A program made the position numbers and the translations under genes. From Syngnathus acus (Eukaryota; Chordata; Actinopteri; Syngnathiformes; Syngnathidae): a stretch of 64,000 nt of DNA. Numbering within the stretch: the first letter of the stretch is position 1; each line of letters begins with the position of its first letter. Where the stretch lies: contig NC_051093.1 of the NCBI RefSeq assembly GCF_901709675.1, positions 6,283,053-6,347,052 of the forward strand, written 5' to 3'. Shown piece after piece: positions 38,611 through 57,800 of this stretch. A model generated the notes under the pieces. The model ran no database searches. It had not been told where the DNA came from and saw only the letters and a program-made list of their open reading frames with translations.

Positions 38611-40226
38611 TTTTATTTATTTTTTTTTTTTATATATTTATATTGCTTGCATCACATCATTACAGATCATTGCATCATTACACAACAAGTCACCTTGTTT
38701 GTTCCCGAATGATCAGATGAATATACATATATAAAAAAAATAGTCATCATACATGTGTTTTGTTGTTGTTGTTGTTTGTCTAGGCAAAGACCCCAATAGA
38801 AAGGCGATTTTAATCTCAGTGATTTTTTTGCCTGATTAAATAATACAAAATATAAAGCTTAGACTAATTTAAGCGGACAGGTGTGGTTAAACTCACGTGG
38901 AGAGGACTTCGGACGGGAGGTCGGTGATGTAGGAGGGGATGGGCGTGCCCGTTAGGAACTGAGCAACCTCGTTGGTGAACGTGTTGCAATTGTGCTCAAA
39001 CAGTCGATACCTGTCACCTCTGGAAAAAGAAAACAAGAGTGGATGCTTCAGATAACTGCGATTGGTCATTCCCAATGATTATGTTTAGCTTTTATGTAAG
39101 TTCATTGAAACAATTATAAATGGTGTGAATAAGTTGTAAAGGCACCTGTAAGTGCTTTCTCCCAAAGACGAGAGATATTCCATGAAGATCTCCTCTGAAA
39201 CTTCGGTCTCACCGAGTTCCACAACTGTGTCTGGAGGTCCCAGCATTGTTCCACCCTGGAAAACGCACCGCCTTATTACTGGGCCATTCTGAGTTGTAAA
39301 AAAAAACACTACTACACGTGTCTTTTTTTTTCTTTTTTTTTTTAACTAAATTTGGAACAGGATATAATAGTTTCTGAGAGCAATCTGAGATACACAATAG
39401 AAACCTGCAACAATCCTGATCAGTTGATTTAGATGTGTTGCAGTAGAGACACATGGAAAAGGCAGGATAAATAAATTAAAAGATACAAGTAGGCAATATT
39501 GTAAAACAGTAAACTGTCAAATAAACTTACAGGTGGACAGCTGGAAATTCCTTCACCTCCAAAAAAGAACTCATCCCCATATGCCACTATGGCTGTGTGC
39601 CTAGAGAAGAATAACACAGTGTTGCAGTAATATTCTAGAATGGACTGGAATAATTATGCATGGTTTTTATAACTTCCTAGAACACACCACAGCACCAATC
39701 AGAAGACTGTTTAAAAAAAATTATATAATCTGCTTCGGGCCCCAATACTATACTAGCAGTCAAGCAAACTTGAAATGACTAAGCGATTTAACTCTTAGCA
39801 ATGCCAATTCATAAAACTTGGTTTCATACCATATTCCATCCAGTTGTTTTCCTGTTAAATAGAAAGAAAAATGCGTTAGAAAGTGAAGGTGGTTAATTAA
39901 TAATTACAATATCAAATCAAAATTAAGCATTTTTAGCATTTTTTTTTCATTTAGCAATCAAATGTCAACAGGGACATACATGAAATTTGGCACATTGTTT
40001 ACACACACCTTTAAACGGTGTTAACTATATTTTAAAAACAAAGAAAGAAAGAAAGAAACATTGTTTAGTAGAAGCTGAAAGCCGACGGCGTGATGCTAGT
40101 GAAGCCGGGGTAAACGTCTCATTCGATGTACTCACCCAGCATGATAGGACTGAGGTTGCGTGCCATACCTCTTGACAGATCGTAAACATATAACTGTACA
40201 TTGTATCTTGTACAATTATTCTCCAT
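38302..40226 (-). CDS. desi1: Desumoylating isopeptidase 1 (PPPDE peptidase)
   Basis: DESI1 is a cysteine peptidase of the PPPDE family that removes SUMO from selected substrates such as the transcriptional repressor BZEL. Six coding exons on the minus strand are complement of 40136-40226, 39830-39851, 39531-39600, 39146-39255, 38897-39019 and 38302-38392. All have GT-AG borders and consistent phases, and give 168 codons, the same length as human DESI1. The ATG at 40226 has G at -3 and +4. The catalytic pair is visible: His in GIWHTAIV (about residue 39) and Cys in EHNCNTF (about 109). Other family motifs are [30 protein letters not shown] and [17 protein letters not shown]. It runs head-to-head with flii across 556 bp. 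In human it lies on chromosome 22, apart from FLII. Fish may have two copies (a and b); which one this is was not determined. Confidence 0.95.
38393..38896 (-). other. desi1: desi1 last intron with (TA)n tract
   Basis: This 504-bp intron lies between the last two desi1 coding exons. It contains a pure (TA)n run at 38571-38606 followed by T-rich sequence. Nothing else was seen. Confidence 0.85.
38571..38606. repeat. (TA)n microsatellite
   Basis: This is 18 uninterrupted TA dinucleotides in the last desi1 intron. Confidence 0.9.
39830..39851 (-). CDS. desi1: desi1 22-nt microexon
   Basis: This 22-nt coding exon is flanked by AACAG on its 5' side and GTATGA on its 3' side (minus strand). It contributes 2+18+2 bases, encoding the core of GKQLDGIW just before the catalytic histidine exon. 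Without it the reading frame would shift and the conserved LGKQLEGIWH-type motif of the family would be lost, so it must be included. Confidence 0.9.
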
Positions 40227-40782
40227 AGCGAAACCTTCTGGAAAAGGTATTTGGTGTCAGCTGTCTACGATTGAAATCTTTCGAGTCACCGCTGAATGGG
40301 AGGGCCTTTGAATATGACGTCATTAAGTATAACAAGCACTTCCGATTTTAGTGCTTTCAAAATAAAGGTTTGAGCAGGAAGCGGCCACAAATATTTTGAA
40401 AATCAACATACATTTTTTGTATATGTTCACGGCAAAAATACATGAACATTTCAGTACACGCTGTTAATTTTCGGCCTATATGTCGCAGATTTGCATTGCC
40501 ACACTGAATTTCTGTTATAAAAATCAGAACATAAAATTTAATTTGTTAACTTTTGTTTTACACAAATTGACAACCTGTGAAACCACTGGGAGGCGCTGTC
40601 TCCTTATATTTAGTTGGCGTGGAATTCAACGCAAAGGGTTAATTTGCAAATGACGCCAAGTTTCGAGGTTTATAATTGGGGGAAAAATAAGACGAAGCGT
40701 CGTCCGTGAGCTCACGAGCTCCGCCAACTCATTTGTACCAAAATAGCTTGGCGACGGCTGAGCCACTGACATCACCGCAGAA
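40227..40782. promoter_or_regulatory. Bidirectional desi1-flii promoter region
   Basis: Only 556 bp separate the two start codons, which face away from each other, so both promoters and 5' UTRs must lie here or within the first introns. A full CRE palindrome TGACGTCA is at 40315-40322 and an ETS-type ACTTCCG at 40338-40344, about 90-120 bp before the desi1 ATG. A CTCF-like CCACTGGGAGGCGCTG is at 40583-40598. No TATA box in a convincing position was seen. Regulatory activity is inferred from position and motifs only. Confidence 0.65.
40315..40322. promoter_or_regulatory. CRE palindrome (CREB/ATF site)
   Basis: The exact 8-bp sequence TGACGTCA lies 93 bp upstream of the desi1 start codon and is followed 15 bp later by ACTTCCG. 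CRE and ETS sites close to the start are typical of CpG-type housekeeping promoters. Confidence 0.5.
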
Positions 40783-49330
<8,548 letters not shown>

Positions 49331-49780
49331 GCGGGGGTGTCAAACTCCAGTCCTCGGGGGCCGCGTTCCAACATGTTTTCCAAGAGTCCCTCATTAAGTG
49401 CACCTGTGTCAAAAGTTGGACTCCTGCAGAAGGTGAAAATGAACTGATCTTTTCACTCAGGTGTGTTTAACGAGGGTAACTTGGAAAACATATTGGAACG
49501 CGGCCCCCATTCCCTCATTAAGTGCACCTGTGGCAAAAGTTGGGCTCCTGCAGAAGGTGAAAATGAACTGATCTTTTCACTCAGGTGTGTTTAACGAGGG
49601 TAACTTGGAAAACATATTGGACCGCGGCCCCCGTTCCCTCATTAAGTGCACCTGTGGCAAAAGTTGGGGCTCCTGCAGAAGGTGAAAATGAACTGATCTT
49701 TTCACTCAGGTGTGTTTAACGAGGGTAACTTAGAAAACATATTGGAACGCGGCCCTCGAGGACTGGCGTTCGACACCCCT
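49331..49780. mobile_element. Foldback (TIR) element with triplicated 124-bp core
   Basis: The two ends are inverted copies of about 48 bp: GGTGTCAAACTCCAGTCCTC at 49335-49354 and its counterpart GAGGACTGGCGTTCGACACC ending at about 49778. Inside, a 124-bp unit starting TCCCTCATTAAGTGCACC occurs three times in direct order (starting 49387, 49511 and 49635) with few differences. There is no coding capacity. Terminal inverted repeats without an open frame point to a non-autonomous DNA transposon, and the core was later amplified in tandem. Confidence 0.75.
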
Positions 49781-49820
49781 GAACTACTGTAACAAAAGCT
49801 CTAATTTTGACTTATATTTG

Positions 49821-50421
49821 AGATATAGATATATGATATATAGATGCATATAAATATATAGATACAGATAGATAGATAGATACATATAGATAGATATAGA
49901 TGTATAGATATAAATAAATATATAGATACATAGATGTAGATATATAGATGCATAGATGTAGATATACAGATGCATAGATGTAGATATACAGATGCATAGA
50001 TGTAGATATACAGATGCATAGATGTAGAAATATAGATGCATAGATGTAGATATACAGATGCATAGATGTAGATATATAGATGTAGCTATATAGATGCATA
50101 GATGTAGCTATATAGATGCATAGATGTAGATATATAGATGCATAGATGTAGATATATAGATGCATAGATGTAGATATATAGATGCATAGATGTAGATGCA
50201 TAGATGTAGATATATATATATGCATAGATTTGGATATATGGATGCATAGATGTGGATATATAGATGTAGCTATATAGATGTAGATATATAGATATAGATA
50301 CATAGATACATATAGATATAGATATATAGAGATATATAATATATATATATAGAGAGAGAGCAAGAGAGATCTATATAGACAAATATATATCTATATAGAT
50401 ATATATATCTATATAGATATA
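49821..50421. repeat. 22-bp minisatellite of ATAGATG type
   Basis: This is about 600 bp of tandem repeats built on GATGCATAGATGTAGATATA with a period of 22 bp in the best-preserved part (about 49945-50200). It degrades into shorter GATA-like units at both ends. The long open frame on the minus strand (Tyr/Ile/Leu/Ser-rich) is a by-product of the repeat. Confidence 0.9.
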
Positions 50422-50535
50422 TTGATTAAAACTGGTAGCCACTTAAGTACCCAAAAGTATCTCAGCACAAAGGAAATGTTTTTTTGGTTGGAAATTAACC
50501 AAAAAAAAAACAGTGTCACTTAGAGAGTACATCAT

Positions 50536-50541
50536 TTTATT
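50536..50541 (-). promoter_or_regulatory. llgl1: Probable llgl1 poly-A signal
   Basis: AATAAA on the minus strand lies 1.33 kb past the llgl1 stop, just before the minisatellite. Transcripts of flii and llgl1 would thus end on opposite sides of the repeat block without overlapping. Confidence 0.55.
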
Positions 50542-51467
50542 AACATTCACAATTCATCAGCTGAAATGCTAATGCTAAATACTAATAAAATACCAATCAC
50601 AAAACAGAATGAACAGAAAAAAATAGTGGAATCAAAAACAGTCAGCTGTAGCGTGGAAAGATTAATGATTTGCGTAAGTCAAAAACACAAATCAAAACTA
50701 AAACGACAATTAAAAAAGGGTAGAAGTGACAGGATTACTACTTGAGCTAGATAAGTTAGTAGTGAGGTCCCTTTTTAGGCTCGTCAGTATTGTCATTCAA
50801 AGATGCTGGAAGCTTTTTTTTTGTTTTGTTTTGTTTAGGCTCAAACACGTGACTCATGTCATATGTTACCCTACATAAAGACAGTATGTATACATAGATT
50901 TGTTTTTACACAGTAAAAGTTCGAGAAAAAAAAAAGTACTGGTGATTCAAGCTCTGCTGCCAGCATACATTACCCACAATGCACCAAAATGCAAGCCAAA
51001 TGGGTGCATTCTTCAGACTCGTACAACTAACACACACGTCTGCGTTCAAGCCCACTAGTCCTTACTTGCCACACATCCCACAAGAAAAGCTAAAAAGATG
51101 AAACAAAAAGACTTTTCGGCCACAGCAATGGTCAGAACCATGTCAGTGTACAGTGGCAGTATGAACACATTGTTCAAGTGTCAATAGGTTTAAATGGTGT
51201 CCAAACATCTCACAACCACCGCACCACCGCCAAATTTCTACTTTGCCAAAAGCCATCATAAATCCATAAAAACCTTCTTAAACCAGCTGCACAAACTTCC
51301 ATATAAGGCTTTCTTCCAGCCTGTACCATATTGAGTGTAGGTGGGGTGCAAGAACAACCCGTTGCCTCCACCAAAGAAAATCGAAACGCACGTCACGTCG
51401 ACCTCTCTGGAATGAAACCTAACAGTAAGTAATTAATGGTCGTATGTTAACTGGACAGTGGATCCAA

Positions 51468-51493
51468 GTGTGTGTGTGTGTGTGTGTGTGTGG
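51468..51493. repeat. (GT)n microsatellite
   Basis: This is about 13 GT dinucleotides in the llgl1 3' UTR. Confidence 0.9.
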
Positions 51494-51872
51494 TGGGGGT
51501 GGGGTAAAGATTTGGTCCTGCCACTGTCTTCAGGTTCAAAGCAATCCAAACTACCGGGCAAGGGGGAACTTCACAGTGAACTCGAGATGTGGTGATGAGA
51601 TGTTTGTGGTCCAGCACTGAAATCAAGTCCATCCAGAGACCACTTGAGTCCCTCCCTGCAAAAATATAGAAATATGCAACTTGTTCAAATGATTCCACTC
51701 CACCCCATCTCCTAATAAGTGCTCCAAAACAACAAGGAAAACCTGGTACATAGCAGCAGAGTTTCAAGAGATCCCTCAAGAATTATCTTTTAAATCCATT
51801 GACATTCTTTAAAATAAAATCCATATGTTAATTATATTACATGACGTTAACTGTTGACTGCTCGTCACCTGC

Positions 51873-54800
51873 TCAATTGATGAGAATGCCAGGAGGGTGT
51901 CCTTCCTCCTCTTGAATGTTCTTCAGGTTGTTCTCTTCCTCGTCCACCGTGCTGCGCAGCCGACGACAAAAAGTTCATTCTCAAGTCACTTTTGGGGATA
52001 ACGGAAGTTAAGACGAGTCGCTTACGTTAGGAAGTCTCTGACGTCTTCCACGGTGAGTTCCCCGGTGGATTCCAAAGTGACGTCAGCACAGCTGAGAGGG
52101 GAGCTCAGGGGCGTGTCCGAGAGGGGGGAGGACAGAGAGCTGGGGAGCCCCTCCGTTTGGCCTGCCGAGGGAACATGACGGCAAGCTTTGAGCTCAAGTT
52201 GTTGAATATTGCAAGCTTCAATGGAGAAGTACTACCTTCAGCCTGCCCTATCTGGTTCTTGAGCGTTCCGTTGGCCTGTGGCAGCATCGTTGTGACATCG
52301 CTGAGGAGACACATGAATTTTTTACTTGGAGAGCTTTCTGGTAATTCTTCACTTTCACAAGCAGCCTGAGAGTGTCAGCCAAAACGGCATCTAATGTGAG
52401 AGATTCCGGGACTAAAGAGATCCAGGACCCGCTAGTTTTAATTCTTAGGCAACAATGTCATTGAATACATTTGACTAGCTTGTTACCTGGTCAGCGAAAG
52501 TCGCTCCAGTGCAACAGAACAGAGTGGTTCGGTGAAGGCTTTTGCAGACAAGGAGAACCTCTCGTATTCTGAGGGGGAGATCAGGTAGAATCCTGCACAC
52601 GCGCGCGCAAACAATAATTAGACAGACACGCTTGGAATGTTGACAACTACCGTGTCGTGTTTTAATGCCACTTGTTCCTCACCTTGTCCATTTCTGGTAA
52701 AGACACATGATGCAATGCCACTGATGTCCTCTTTGCGGATGCAATCGTAGCGCACCTAAAACAACACCACAATGGGGAAGGTGTGATTTTTATTTTGTTT
52801 GGGTGTGTGTGTACAACAAGTAAGGCTAAGGCTTTCAATCTACCTGTGGTCTGAGGCCAGGTATGCTGAAGAGGTGCATGTCGCCCATATTGGTCAGACA
52901 GACGAGTGTATGCTCGCTGTAGTCTTCCTGAGCCGTGGAGCTGAAGACCACCAGGGCGACCTTCCTCACCCGGCAGCCCTCATGAGCGGTGAGCTTAAAT
53001 TTCGTCTTGGCGCTCACTTTAGGGAGAGAGAACACCTACGACAGAGAAAGAGTGAGGAAAAACAAACTTCTTCACCGCACTCTATCTTGAAGTTACCTTT
53101 AGTTGTTCTTCTGAGGCGATGAGCACGGAATGGGGATTGGACATATCGGGAGCAATGGAGAGATCCTGCGAGGCTTCGTAAGGCTCCGGTAGAGGTTTGG
53201 CGCGCCCATCCAGCACGCTGATGGACACCACGGGAGCTCTGTGCATCAGCTGGATCTCTTTGCCCAACACGGCTTCCACACAAGCGCCGCTCTCGCCGGC
53301 GACGCCTCGCTCGGAACCGCGGCCCGAGCCCACGCCGGGTACGACCAGGGCGTAAGCGTACACGCTGCCCGAGTTGGTGCCCGCCCACAGTGTGGGTCCG
53401 TGGTGCGTGCCTGGTACGCAATCACAGACAGTGTCATTAAAAAGCAGCAACATTACATTTAATTGGAAAAAAGACGAGAGCGCAAGCGGACATACCGTCA
53501 CGCAGATAAGTGTCGGCAAAACACAGACATCGAACAACTCCAGACAGCGAGTCGTCGGCTGATCGAGGTTCGATCCTTCGCTGGATGGGAGCCATTTCTT
53601 CATGCTCGGCAAGGGCGGCGTTGGCCTCTTGGACCTTTGCGGAACACACCAGCAACATGGAAATCATATTGATGCCATCATTCGTCTTATGAACCAAGAC
53701 AAGCACATACCTTGCTGGTGGGCGTGCTGATGGTGCGTTTCTTCCCAGACACCCGACTCTTGCGGATTCGCCTGAAACTCTGCCGTAAGGACTTCTTTAA
53801 GGACTTGACCCTCGAGAGAGGACCCTCCATAGCCAGGGAGTCGTTAGGGTGTAAGGTACACCTAAAGGATCGGGCCAAGAGTTAGAATCATACGTATGAG
53901 TAAATTTATACCCAATAGTCATCATACCTGGCCAAGACGGCACTTCTCCTCTGGTAGTCAAAGAGGCCAAAGCCATGACTGGTTCCGAAAGCGATGAGGT
54001 TCCATTCGGCGTGCAGCGCCACCGCCGTGACTGAAGCTGGAGGCATGCACTGCACCAGCACCTGAGGCTGAAAGCCCGGAGGGAAAGGAGCGGGTCGGAG
54101 GCGCGGCTCCAGTCGGTCGTGGCCCTTCCACGTGAAGCCCTCGCGGTCCTGCAGCAGATCCACCACGGCCACGTCCACCGTGTGGTCCGAGCACTCGTCG
54201 CTCAGTGCCAGCACAATCACCTGAAGGTGGTGGAAAACACGCAAGCCCGCTTAGGAATACCACCGAGGTCTGCTAAAGATCAGCGAGTGGAAGTGTTACA
54301 CCGTAAAAGTTGAAATATTGAACGGGTCAAACGGCACACTGCCAACAAAACAGAGCAGTGAAGATGTTTGGATGCAAGCCAAGGATAACAAAGTTCTCTC
54401 AAGTTTCGCACAAAACTGCTGTTACACTCAAGAGCAAAATAAAATTTACCTGCCCAGCGGTGCCTGCCACCAACAACTTGTTGCTGTACTTGCATAGGCT
54501 GATCTTCTGGATGCCCAGACGGGGGTCGTCGCTATATGGGTCAAAGCAGCCCACCTAGACGCATACACACATGATTAAGGAAAGTATCATGCAATACGAT
54601 TATTGAGACATCCGTGTGTGTGTTTGTGTAACAGGCAGGCCAGAAATACAAAAGCACATAGATAGGAACGAGCTGGAATGTAGCTGAAAGTGAGGTAATA
54701 TGTAACCTTGGGACTTTCAGGAAATAGTTACAAAAAAAAGGAAACTTTAAATGTGACCTCCCCCCCCCTCCCCTGAAATGAACTACTTTGAAACTCTGCA

Positions 54801-57800
54801 ATGTGCAGCAACAATGCTCTCCTTCCCCTCATACGTATTCAGGAAAACACGCATTAATCTGTCTCGTGCATACACACGCTGAATTCCAATTGAATCGCCT
54901 GGAAGTCGGTCGCAGAAAAGAAGTGGGGTGATGGGTCTGGTTTTCATTACTGAGGTTTGGTTCTACTCTCTCATCCCAGAAGAGGGCCCCCCATTCCTGA
55001 ACACGCAGCGCGGTTACCACAGGTTACGGCAGATAAGCGTGCTTGCGTGGAGGCGTGTGCGTGGGAAGGAAAAGGAAGATGAAAAACACAACGCACAGGT
55101 GTCGGACATGAAGACACAAAGACTACATATTTCAGATAGGCTGCACATTGCTGCCAATTATGAGGGAAAAGATGACTTGGCGCTTCTCACCTTCCGGAAG
55201 GGAGGCCATTCCTCCTCCAGCTGCAGGTCGGGGTCGTCGCCCGGGTCCTGAGGCACGTCGCAGGGGTCGCAGTCTGTGTGGAAGACGTTGGCCGTGCTCA
55301 GTTTGTAGAGCGGCGTGAGGGCGATCCCGGACGCGTCCCAGAAACGCACGGTGCCGTCCTCATGTCTGAAAAGGCAAATTTTAATTAATTTTTTTAATCG
55401 TGGCATCTCCCCAAATGCTAATGGTCTCCCTTCTTTAGCTCCGAGCTAATCCCGCCTCTGCCAAAAAGTGCCCGTTTCACGGTTGCCATGGAAACGCAGG
55501 AAAAATCTCATCCAGCAAATGTTGCTGAGTGAATATCCTTGAGGCTCCAAGTGAAAAATGTAAACAGTGATTTGTCATGACAGAGGTTGCCATTTGAAAT
55601 CGCACTAAGCATGTTTGTGCATGTGCAGGTACTCACCCTGTCAAAAGCAGTTCTTGTTGTTTGGGGGGAGGAGCCAAGTTTTTCCCTCCACATATGGGCC
55701 AGCGCTTTACAAACCAAAAAAAATAATGACAACACAGTTTGAAAGAAGCAGCACAGAATCACAATTCATCCCTTATTGTTCAAAATAGTATTGTGACCAC
55801 AGATCAAAAAATAAAAAGACAAACACACGTGTCCGTAAAGCAGACAAAGAATTGCTCAGTACGAGCTAATGAAAATGTTGTGTTGCGTAATTCAGTTCCT
55901 GGAGGGCATATTTACCCTTTGACCCGTGACCAAATGTGATTGACGTAAATGATGACTTCTCACCCCGGGCGCGTGTTCGCGGCCCTGCTGCGCTTTGCCA
56001 GCATTGATCAGCCTTTCCCACAGCTTGGGAGGGACGCTGGTTATATGACAGGAGCACGTGATGGCCGATGAGTGCAGAGGCGCCAGGTAAGGAGTGGGCA
56101 TAGAAGGCCAACCGGAAGTCTGGAGGTCAATCACAACCAGCTCCTCTTCAAGTAAGACCACCAGCGCAGAGGGGTCATCAAATTCTACAGAGAGAAGAAG
56201 AAGAAGTCATTGGATTTACGATTCACCACTTGTAAATGTTTGGCAGTTCCCTGACCTTTCTCTTGCTCAACATTGTGGACCGTAAAGAAGTCAATGACCC
56301 GGGAGGTGAAGTCCAGGGTGACGTGGTCTGTGTCCTGCTGAATGGTCAGACAGTGGCGGTCGCCATAGCTGGCTCTGGGCATTCCTCCGCTGTACAATAA
56401 AACTGGTGACCTACAATACAGAGGTGTGCCTTTTTTTATTCGTCATCTTCGAAAGCCATTAAGAACTTTCATCTTGGCGAGCCAGTAGTTCGTGATAATT
56501 GTTCTGCCAGGGATATATGAGAACCAGGGACTAATCTATTTTTAAATAAAATTGGATGAAGTACTCACCCAGTCGCTGTTGTCCTCCACAGGATTTTGTT
56601 AATAGCTTTGCAGGGAAAAGGGCCTGAAAAAAAAAAAAGAAAACCAATTTTTCTCATGTATTATTTTTATTGCTCTTCCACTTTATTTCCTTTGGGGTTT
56701 TTTTTTCTCCTTTGGACCAAATCAGTTTGACCCTTCCCTTCTTGTTTGCTCGATGGCATTTCCTGAAAGCTTTATCAGTCATGTCGATGCGTGCCACGTC
56801 TCCATTTTGTTTCTGTTGCGGAAAGCATTTTGTGCGGTATTTGGATGCAAATAAAAAACTGCTTTGAAACCGTCTTGCTCATCCATCTCGAGACTCTATT
56901 TCTTACCATATGGGATGGTCGAGGACACCGGCTGCGGATTGTTGCAGTCGTCGTTGACAACGGCCCAAACGGAGTAGCCACCATCGCTATGGGAACTGAC
57001 GAATAAGTTTCCTGAACATTCCCACACCAGGCTCTCCAGCTGCTGTAAAGGAATTTACATAAAAATGTGTGGCATGATTTAATATTGCTACAAAGTCCCT
57101 GCACTTAGAAATCCTTGTTCCCAAAAGAGCGGATTAAAATTAAGTTCAGCAAGTTACGTAATGGTTTCAAACTATTCTGTGAACCTCACTGTGATTGGGG
57201 GGGGGGAATAGCTGAGTGTGCTCTGGTACCTGCTTGCCAAGGAAGAGCTTTTCGATTTGACGGCTGCTCACATCCCACAGGACCACCAGACCTCGGCTGT
57301 AGCCAATTAGAATTTTCCCCGCTTGCCGAGGATGCTCCTGAAGAGATTCCACAGGCCCTAATGATTTCCCACATCTGTAGTCTTCTGGCAGGCTGGAGAA
57401 AAAAAAAAAAAAAAGAAATCGAGTGCCTTGCACTTTTATCTGCAAACTTTCATTATTAAAATAAAACACATGGACTGACAATTAACATTATCTTAAATAT
57501 CCCATGATGCAACGTGACAGCTCACATTAAGGGCCGAATCGATACGGATTATGAATAATGCTGTAAAAATGAAATCATTTATCCACAATTATGAAGGTTG
57601 TTGAGTCTGTTAATTTACACTTGGATAAAATTATGCATTACTGCCATTTTGGTGCGTTTTTCTGATGATTCAACTTTGATAGTCATGTATGAGCACGAAA
57701 TACAAATCAGCATAATCATAAAAAAATTGAACGACCAAGCTAACGCTATTGCGGAAGAGCTAGCCGCGGTTGCTCCTCCGTCAACACTACAATGAAGCGA

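Larger units (their letters stand above)
50422..51872 (-). other. llgl1: llgl1 3' UTR and spacer
   Basis: No coding sequence was seen. On the minus strand AATAAA (complement of 50536-50541) is a fitting poly-A signal, giving a 3' UTR of about 1.34 kb. A (GT)n run lies at 51468-51493. Confidence 0.6.

Noticed and set aside
49812-50363. 183-codon minus-strand frame rich in Tyr, Ile, Leu and Ser
   Set aside because: It is generated entirely by the 22-bp minisatellite.
49821-50421. CRISPR-like array
   Set aside because: The repeats are contiguous with no unique spacers, in a vertebrate nuclear context.
53082-53612. 176-codon frame in llgl1
   Set aside because: It joins an exon to intron sequence. 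The exon 53097-53410 accounts for the real coding part.
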